Shown in pieces: positions 1 to 4,397 of a DNA stretch of 5,877 nucleotides. Both the position numbers and the translations under genes were made by a program. The number at the start of each line of letters is the position of its first letter. Position 1 is the stretch's first letter. The notes beneath the pieces are model-generated. The model worked only from the letters and a program-made list of their open reading frames with translations, had not been told where the DNA came from and searched no databases. This stretch comes from Serpentinimonas sp. (GTDB lineage Bacteria > Pseudomonadota > Gammaproteobacteria > Burkholderiales > Burkholderiaceae_C), in NCBI GenBank assembly GCA_025458665.1, contig JALOSG010000164.1:1-5877 (forward strand). Direction: 5' to 3'.

Positions 1-46
1 GGTGCGGCTCCGCGCTCAGGCGGCCCCAGGAGGACACCGGCTTCAC
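1..46 (-). CDS. 5' end of a downstream gene, possibly a DprE1-like FAD-binding oxidoreductase (partial)
   Basis: Only the first 15 codons are in the window, reading MKPVSSWGRLSAEPH when the GTG at 46-44 is taken as start. This GTG overlaps the TGA of the GtrA-type gene as GTGA, and a GGAGG motif lies 4 bases upstream (positions 55-51), so translational coupling is likely. A second in-frame GTG is at 37-35. The SWGR motif right after the start resembles the N-terminus of DprE1-type FAD-binding oxidoreductases (GWGR in the mycobacterial enzyme), and in some proteobacteria such oxidases sit beside GtrA, UbiA and SDR genes. The reading frame is well supported by the overlap and ribosome binding site. 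The family name is a guess from a dozen residues. Confidence 0.5.
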   Translation of the reverse strand, partial: MKPVSSWGRLSAEPH

Positions 47-456
47 GTGGCCTCCGCTCGGAAGACGTAGCGTTTGTCCAGCTGGTACTTCACCACGTAG
101 CCTATAGCCAGTCCGATGACACCGCCCAGGTAGCGCATTTCCTTGCTGCCAAACAGGTAGTGGAAGGAGAACTCGAAGCCCCAGAAGATGAAAGTGGTCA
201 CCAGGCCCATGGCCGTGTAGAGGGCAAACGTGCGCGAGTCGTGCGCCAGGTTGCGGGTGTGGAAGCGGAAGATGTAGTGCTTGTCGAGCAGGTACTTCAC
301 CACCAGCCCCACCGCCGTGCCCACCATCACGGAGATAAACAGCGCCCCGGCGCCACCGTACACGCGGATGGTGAGGTCCTGGGTGCCAATATTGGCCGCA
401 GTGGCGAGGAGCGCGAAGGCCGCGTAACGGACCACCAGCTGGGCGGGGGCAAGCAT
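43..456 (-). CDS. GtrA-family small integral membrane protein
   Basis: This is a 137-residue hydrophobic protein with four predicted membrane segments arranged as two similar halves. Each half ends in a matching motif: VGLVVKYLLDKHYIF in the first and IGYVVKYQLDKRYVF near the C-terminus. The repeated VVKY-LDK-Y-F signature is typical of the GtrA family, whose members are thought to help move or use polyprenyl-linked sugars across the inner membrane in polysaccharide or O-antigen modification. I chose the ATG at 456-454 because GtrA proteins normally enter the first helix within about ten residues. A longer frame exists from a TTG at 498-496, adding 14 residues with no clear ribosome binding site. 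The stop overlaps the next minus-strand gene, so this is probably the first or an early gene of an operon leaving the window to the left. The exact substrate cannot be told. Confidence 0.85.
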   Translation of the reverse strand: MLAPAQLVVRYAAFALLATAANIGTQDLTIRVYGGAGALFISVMVGTAVGLVVKYLLDKHYIFRFHTRNLAHDSRTFALYTAMGLVTTFIFWGFEFSFHYLFGSKEMRYLGGVIGLAIGYVVKYQLDKRYVFRAEAT

Positions 457-589
457 CAATCCGGGCGCCAATAGAGGGAAGGCCGAATGATAGCCCAAGG
501 CTCCCCGTGGAACTGGGCAGGCGCTGCCAGCCTCCTCGGACTAAAGGATACCGAGATACTCCATGGGGCTTCCCACACTGTGGCTCGTT

Positions 590-690
590 GGAAAATGGAT
601 TCAAAAACAAAAAAAGCCAATTGATTTCGTGCAATTTTCCCATTCATATGCTAGTTTTGCGGTATTCGGTAATTTTGCAATTGGACACTG
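590..690. promoter_or_regulatory. AT-rich divergent intergenic region upstream of the diguanylate cyclase
   Basis: The gap between the GtrA-type gene and the diguanylate cyclase (457-696) has a markedly AT-rich core here, unlike the GC-rich surroundings. It contains a TTGATT at 621-626 that could serve as a -35, but no good -10 follows at 16-18 bases. A CCAATTG at 617-623 and its inverse CAATTGG at 678-684 flank the core. Promoters for one or both divergent genes probably lie here, but I cannot place them with confidence. Position 513-530 can also fold into a short bulged hairpin with no T-run. Confidence 0.35.
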
Positions 691-696
691 AGTCAC

Positions 697-1713
697 ATGA
701 ACGTACATGCGCATATGGACGGACGCTTGGTACTGGGTTTTCTGGACGAGCGGGCTTTGTCTGCCCAACCCATCCACTACTGGGTGGCACATGAGCATCT
801 GCTGGGCTCCAACGAGGCGCTGAGTCAGGCGGTGCACTCGGCGCAGGCCGAAGGCCGGACCCTGGACACTTACTTGGTGCAGCAGTGGTACGACGAGCAC
901 ATAGCAGGGCATGCCTTCCGCCAGATGCAAGGCATGAGCGACGGCATGGCGCGCCTCTTTGGCGGGCTGATGGAAAGCTTGCGCGAAGCCGACCAGCAAT
1001 CTGCCGACTTTCAAGGCGAACTGCATGCCAACATTGCGGAACTGGGCCATGTGCAGGACCCGGCTGCGCTCCAGGAGGTGGCCCAGAACCTGCTGAAAGC
1101 GGCCATGACGGCCAATGTGCACAGCCGTTCGCTCCAGAAGAGCCTGGAGAAAACTGAGCAGGAGGCCCGCCAGCTGCGTGCCGAACTGGACGCCCACCGC
1201 AAACAGGCCATGACCGATCCCCTCACGGGGCTGCTCAACCGGCGGGGGATGGCCCACGAGATGGGCCGTTGGTTCGCCGACGGCGCGGTGGCCACCACGG
1301 GAATGGCCATGCTGGTGCTGGACATCGACCACTTCAAGCGCATCAACGACGATTACGGGCATGCCGTGGGTGACGTGGTGATACGCCGCGTGGCCGAGGT
1401 GTTCGGTTCCGTGGTGCCAGAGGCTGCCATGACGGCCCGTTTTGGCGGTGAGGAATTTGTGGTGCTGGTCCCGCAGACCACGTCGCAGCAAGCCATGGGT
1501 CTGGCCGAGCGGATACGGCAGACCATCGAGAAAATGCGCCTGGTGCGCCGCCAGGACCGGCAAGTCATTGCGCCTTTCACCATTTCGGTGGGGCTGGCCA
1601 TGCGCAGCGTCAGCGACACTCTGGAGACCCTTTTCGAGCGCGCCGACCAGGCGCTGTATCAGGCCAAGAGCGGGGGGCGAAACCGCGTGGTGGCCAGTCA
1701 GCCTGCGGCCTGA
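697..1713 (+). CDS. Cytosolic diguanylate cyclase (GGDEF domain, GGEEF active site)
   Basis: The 338-residue protein should condense two GTP into cyclic di-GMP. The GGDEF domain spans about residues 172-335 and begins with the usual TDPLTGLLNRRG. It has metal-binding D209 in LDIDHFK, guanine-contact N217 and D226, and the active-site loop RFGGEEF with GGEEF at 250-254. The four residues where an RxxD inhibitory site would sit read PEAA (241-244), so product inhibition at that site is not expected. Residues 1-140 are a mostly helical region with no membrane segment or signal peptide, joined by a heptad-like helix at about 143-172 that probably mediates dimerisation. I do not recognise a named sensor domain there. 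The ATG at 697 has only weak purine-rich signals upstream (GGAC at 683-686, GAG at 690-692); ATG 715 is an alternative. It runs convergently to the glutaminase gene. Confidence 0.93.
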   Translation: MNVHAHMDGRLVLGFLDERALSAQPIHYWVAHEHLLGSNEALSQAVHSAQAEGRTLDTYLVQQWYDEHIAGHAFRQMQGMSDGMARLFGGLMESLREADQQSADFQGELHANIAELGHVQDPAALQEVAQNLLKAAMTANVHSRSLQKSLEKTEQEARQLRAELDAHRKQAMTDPLTGLLNRRGMAHEMGRWFADGAVATTGMAMLVLDIDHFKRINDDYGHAVGDVVIRRVAEVFGSVVPEAAMTARFGGEEFVVLVPQTTSQQAMGLAERIRQTIEKMRLVRRQDRQVIAPFTISVGLAMRSVSDTLETLFERADQALYQAKSGGRNRVVASQPAA

Positions 1714-1719
1714 CCGCAG
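1703..1719. repeat. Short GC-rich hairpin at the end of the diguanylate cyclase gene
   Basis: CTGCGG (1703-1708) and CCGCAG (1714-1719) form a perfect 6-bp inverted repeat around a 5-base loop that contains the TGA stop. It sits in the 12-base gap between two convergent genes and could slow transcription from either side, but there is no T-run on either strand, so I do not call it an intrinsic terminator. Confidence 0.35.
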
Positions 1720-1725
1720 CGCGGC

Positions 1726-3552
1726 TCAAGCCAGGGCCGCGATCCACTGGGTGGCACCGCGCAACTTGTCGGCCAGGTCGCGAGACAGGTTTTCCAGCAG
1801 CACTATCTTGATGCGTGGCGAGGCGGCGGCCAGCGCCTCGAAATCGGTCACGGTGAATTCCCTGCAGCGCACGTCGGTATCGGCCACCACCGTGGCACTG
1901 CGCTGCTGCGCGCCCAGCAAGGCCATTTCGCCAAAGCTCAGCCCTGCACCCAGCGAAGCAATGCGCTGGTGAGCACCGCCTTGCAGCGGGACCAGCACGC
2001 TCACCTGTCCGCTCTCGATCACGAATACCCGCCCGTCTCCCGCATCGCCTGCCCGCAGAATCTGCTCTCCGGCGCTGTAGTGCCGGGTCTGGCAAATGGC
2101 GTTGAGCCGCTGCTGCAACTCCGCCTCCAGTCCGCGCAGCAGCACCGACTCGGTCGCGGGCGTCTCTTCGGGAGGCATGGCGGGAGAGAGCGACTCGGCC
2201 AGCCGGTTCTCGCACCACTCGACCGCCAGGTCGTTGTCCTCGAAGCTAAGGTAGCCCCTGTCATTGCCGCGCGCAGCCCGGCTCAGCGGACCAGCGATCG
2301 ACTGGCGGCCTTGAATGCGGGAGAACACCAGCGCGATGCCTTCGCGCATGAGTTCCAGGCGCGTCTGGTTCAGCAACCGGGCGGCGCTGTCTGAAATGCC
2401 CTCTACCTGGTGCATGTCCAGGATGAAGCTGTGCGTGGTTACCGTCATGGCCGCCATGCGGCGGATGATGTATTCGGCGCCATCGACAGCCAGATAGCCT
2501 TGCAGGCACAGGTACTTGATGCGGCTGGCCTCCTCCATGAGCAGGCGGCGCAGGTGGGCTCCCGGCCTGCGGCGTGAGGGCGCATCTGCACCGCTGTAGA
2601 CACGCACCAGCGCCTGGCTGGGCTGGCTGTTCTGGCTGAAGGCGTGCAGGTTGAAATCCCTCGAGATCCGTCGGCATGCTTCAATGCCGCGCACGCTGTT
2701 GCCTTTGCTGTCAAGCGGCGGGGAATACACCGCCACACCCAGGCGGCCCTGCAATACGGCGATCACTCCACCGGCAACGCCACTTTTGGCGGGCATGCCG
2801 ATTTCGTACAGCCAACTGCCGGCATAGTCGTACATGCCGCAGGTGGCCATGACGCTGAGCACGCGCTGCACATGGTCGGCAGGCAGCGCGCGTTGCCCCG
2901 TTTGCGGGTGTACGCCGCCGTTGGCCAGCGTGGCTGCCATGAAGGCAAGATCCTGGCAGTGGACTTGCACCGAGCATTGGCGGAAATAGTTCTCGAGGGC
3001 GGCCATGGGGTCGCCATCGATCACATTGAAATTCTTCAACATCCACGCAATCGCGCGGTTGCGAAAGCCCGTGCTGCTCTCGCTCAGGTACACCGCTTCA
3101 TCAACGGGAAGGGCACGGCCCGCAAAATCGGACAAGACCTGCAGAATGCGGCTCCATTGTTCGGCCGCCGTAGCGCCTGCCACGAGGCTGGTGGTGGCAA
3201 TGGCACCTGCGTTGATCATCGGGTTGCGGGGCGTGCCAGTGGCCGGGTTCAAGCTGATGGAATTGAAGGCGTCCCCGCTGGGCTCCACCCCCACTCGCTG
3301 ACCGACCAGATCATCCCCGCGGTCTGCCAGTGCAGCGCCGAATACGAATGGCTTGGAGATGGACTGGATGGTGAACAGGGTATCGGTATCGCCTGCACCG
3401 TACACCTCGCCGTCCATGGTCACCATACAAATGCCTAGGGAGTCCGGGCAGGCTTTGGTGAGTTCGGGGATGTAGTCAGCGAGCTTGCCGTCGCTGATCT
3501 TCTGGAGTTCCCCGTGCAGTGTCTCCAGGTAGGTCTTGATGGGATGTTGCAT
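1726..3552 (-). CDS. glsA: Glutaminase A fused to STAS and cyclic-nucleotide-binding domains
   Basis: This 608-residue protein should hydrolyse L-glutamine to glutamate and ammonia in the cytoplasm. Residues 1-305 are a full-length serine-dependent glutaminase; stand-alone enzymes such as E. coli YbaS are about 310 residues. Visible active-site positions are the SxxK motif S64-K67 (SISK), N114, E158, N165, Y189, Y241 and V259, whose spacing fits the known bacterial structures as I remember them. A STAS domain follows at about 340-445; S389 in the GISDSAA stretch falls where anti-sigma-factor antagonists carry their phosphorylated serine. A CRP-type cyclic-nucleotide-binding domain covers about 478-600, with an intact phosphate-binding cassette (FGE at 540-542, R551-S552). 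No membrane segment or DNA-binding helix-turn-helix is seen. ATG 3552 has only a weak AAGAG upstream. The gene follows a sigma-54 promoter, which suggests nitrogen control. Glutaminase identity is secure; regulation through the extra domains is inferred. Confidence 0.95.
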   Translation of the reverse strand: MQHPIKTYLETLHGELQKISDGKLADYIPELTKACPDSLGICMVTMDGEVYGAGDTDTLFTIQSISKPFVFGAALADRGDDLVGQRVGVEPSGDAFNSISLNPATGTPRNPMINAGAIATTSLVAGATAAEQWSRILQVLSDFAGRALPVDEAVYLSESSTGFRNRAIAWMLKNFNVIDGDPMAALENYFRQCSVQVHCQDLAFMAATLANGGVHPQTGQRALPADHVQRVLSVMATCGMYDYAGSWLYEIGMPAKSGVAGGVIAVLQGRLGVAVYSPPLDSKGNSVRGIEACRRISRDFNLHAFSQNSQPSQALVRVYSGADAPSRRRPGAHLRRLLMEEASRIKYLCLQGYLAVDGAEYIIRRMAAMTVTTHSFILDMHQVEGISDSAARLLNQTRLELMREGIALVFSRIQGRQSIAGPLSRAARGNDRGYLSFEDNDLAVEWCENRLAESLSPAMPPEETPATESVLLRGLEAELQQRLNAICQTRHYSAGEQILRAGDAGDGRVFVIESGQVSVLVPLQGGAHQRIASLGAGLSFGEMALLGAQQRSATVVADTDVRCREFTVTDFEALAAASPRIKIVLLENLSRDLADKLRGATQWIAALA

Positions 3553-3585
3553 GGAAGCAAGGCTCTTGATTTACCCCCGAGAGTA

Positions 3586-3602
3586 AGCAATCTCCGTACC
3601 AA
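3586..3602 (-). promoter_or_regulatory. Sigma-54 (RpoN) -24/-12 promoter of the glutaminase gene
   Basis: Read on the minus strand the site is TTGGTACGGAGATTGCT. Against the consensus YTGGCACGRNNNTTGCW it differs at a single informative position (T for C). The invariant GG (3600-3599) and GC (3588-3587) are exactly 10 bases apart, as sigma-54 requires. The predicted start of transcription near 3576 gives a leader of about 24 bases before the ATG at 3552. No convincing NtrC enhancer pair (TGCAC/GTGCA) or IHF site was found upstream; one GTGCA half-site is at 3604-3608. An activator site at the usual 80-150 bases upstream would fall in or next to the tRNA gene. Confidence 0.75.
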
Positions 3603-3651
3603 AGTGCATAATTTCTTACTTGTGAGCCAAAGCGGGAAACCAAAAATTCCG

Positions 3652-3660
3652 TGCTAGAAT
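3652..3660 (+). promoter_or_regulatory. Extended -10 promoter of tRNA-Arg
   Basis: TGCTAGAAT contains an extended -10 TG followed by TAGAAT (3655-3660), close to TATAAT, and lies 10 bases before the mature tRNA 5' end. No good -35 is seen at the usual spacing, which fits dependence on the extended -10. Transcription would start at about 3667. Confidence 0.6.
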
Positions 3661-3670
3661 ACGAGGCTTA

Positions 3671-3747
3671 GCGGCTGTAGCTCAGTTGGATAGAGTACTT
3701 GGCTACGAACCAAGGGGTCGTGGGTTCGAATCCTGCCAGCCGCACCA
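3671..3747 (+). tRNA. tRNA-Arg(ACG)
   Basis: The 77-base sequence folds as a full cloverleaf. The acceptor stem GCGGCTG (3671-3677) pairs with CAGCCGC (3737-3743), followed by discriminator A and an encoded CCA (3745-3747). The anticodon stem CTTGG/CCAAG (3698-3702 and 3710-3714) encloses the loop CTACGAA with anticodon ACG at 3705-3707, whose A34 would be edited to inosine to read CGU, CGC and CGA. The T-loop TTCGAAT is standard, on a stem with two wobble pairs. It shares a 118-base regulatory gap with the divergent glutaminase gene. No copy of its 3' end is seen elsewhere in the window, so there is no sign of an integrated element. Confidence 0.97.
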
Positions 3748-3758
3748 ACCAAAAAGAA

Positions 3759-3792
3759 AAACCTGCTGCCTTTCAAGGCTGCAGGTTTTTTT
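3759..3792 (+). terminator. Rho-independent terminator after tRNA-Arg, in front of greB
   Basis: AAACCTGC (3759-3766) and GCCT (3768-3771) pair with AGGC (3776-3779) and GCAGGTTT (3781-3788) around a TTCA loop, with one T-T mismatch (3767/3780). A run of seven T (3786-3792) follows. This is a strong intrinsic terminator for the tRNA transcript. It ends 16 bases before the greB start codon, so it may also attenuate read-through into greB. Confidence 0.85.
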
Positions 3793-3808
3793 CATTCCAG
3801 CGACACCC

Positions 3809-4378
3809 GTGAGCAAGGCATTCACCAAGGAAGCGGACCCGCAGGACGAGGACGACGACCTCGATGAAATGGGCGCTGCGCCCATTCCGCGCGGCAGCAA
3901 GAACTACATGACGCGCCCTGGGCACGACCGCCTGCGCGCCGAACTCCTTCACCTGCTGGATGAGGAGCGCCCCCGCGTGGTGGAAGTGGTGCACTGGGCC
4001 GCCAGCAACGGGGACCGTTCCGAGAACGGCGACTACCTCTATGGCAAGAAGCGGCTGCGCGAAATTGACCGGCGCATCCGTTTCCTCACCCGCCGGCTCG
4101 ATGTGGCCGAGGTGGTGAATCCGGCCGTGCACCACGGCTCCGACCAGGTGTTCTTTGGCGCCACTGTCACGTTTGCCCGAGAGGATGGCTCGGAAGAAAC
4201 CGTGACCATCCTGGGCATCGACGAGGCCGATACCAGCCAGGCGCAGGTAAGCTGGGTATCGCCCGTGGCGCAGGCCTTGCTCAAGGCGCGGGTGGGCGAC
4301 GAGGTGAAGCTGCGTACGCCGGGAGGCGTGCAGTTGCTGGAAGTGCTGGCGGTGGCATACCCTGCCCCCGAGGCCTGA
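3809..4378 (+). CDS. greB: Transcription elongation factor GreB
   Basis: The 189-residue protein should rescue backtracked RNA polymerase by inserting its coiled coil into the secondary channel and stimulating cleavage of the extruded RNA 3' end. The N-terminal coiled coil (about residues 30-105) carries the tip signature NGDRSENGDY, with the two catalytic acidic residues D69 and E72, followed by the GreB-like basic stretch GKKRLREIDRR. The C-terminal FKBP-like domain (about 112-189) includes VFFGATVTF and the VSPVAQALL stretch. I chose the GTG at 3809 because MSKAFTKE is the usual GreB N-terminus. The frame stays open upstream to 3686, but that part is tRNA and terminator. An acidic insert (about residues 12-21, DEDDDLDE) makes it longer than the roughly 158-residue E. 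coli protein. No clear Shine-Dalgarno or separate promoter is seen. It converges on spoT. Confidence 0.94.
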   Translation: MSKAFTKEADPQDEDDDLDEMGAAPIPRGSKNYMTRPGHDRLRAELLHLLDEERPRVVEVVHWAASNGDRSENGDYLYGKKRLREIDRRIRFLTRRLDVAEVVNPAVHHGSDQVFFGATVTFAREDGSEETVTILGIDEADTSQAQVSWVSPVAQALLKARVGDEVKLRTPGGVQLLEVLAVAYPAPEA

Positions 4379-4397
4379 AACCCCGGAAACCTAACCC

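Noticed and set aside
457..498. TTG start giving a longer GtrA-type protein
   Set aside because: The added 14 residues lack family resemblance and a ribosome binding site; ATG 456 places the first helix at the usual distance. It cannot be fully excluded.
621..650. Sigma-70 promoter for the diguanylate cyclase (TTGATT with a CATATG-like -10)
   Set aside because: No -10 candidate matches well at 16-18 base spacing, so it is only mentioned as part of the AT-rich region.
601..1563. Long minus-strand open frame (320 codons) opposite the diguanylate cyclase
   Set aside because: Its composition is His-rich and low-similarity, as expected for the antisense of a GC-rich gene, and the opposite strand encodes a complete GGDEF protein.
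2644..3438. Plus-strand open frame of 264 codons inside the glutaminase gene
   Set aside because: Antisense shadow of the conserved glutaminase domain; no ribosome binding site or recognisable motif.
3671..3747. tRNA-Arg as an attachment site of an integrated element
   Set aside because: No repeat of the tRNA 3' end, no integrase, and housekeeping genes on both sides.
3686..3808. Upstream extension of the greB frame
   Set aside because: It runs through the tRNA-Arg gene and the intrinsic terminator, and GreB proteins normally begin at the MSKAFTKE-like sequence.
4379..4397. Bidirectional terminator between greB and spoT
   Set aside because: The 19-base gap and its flanks show no stable inverted repeat with a T-run.
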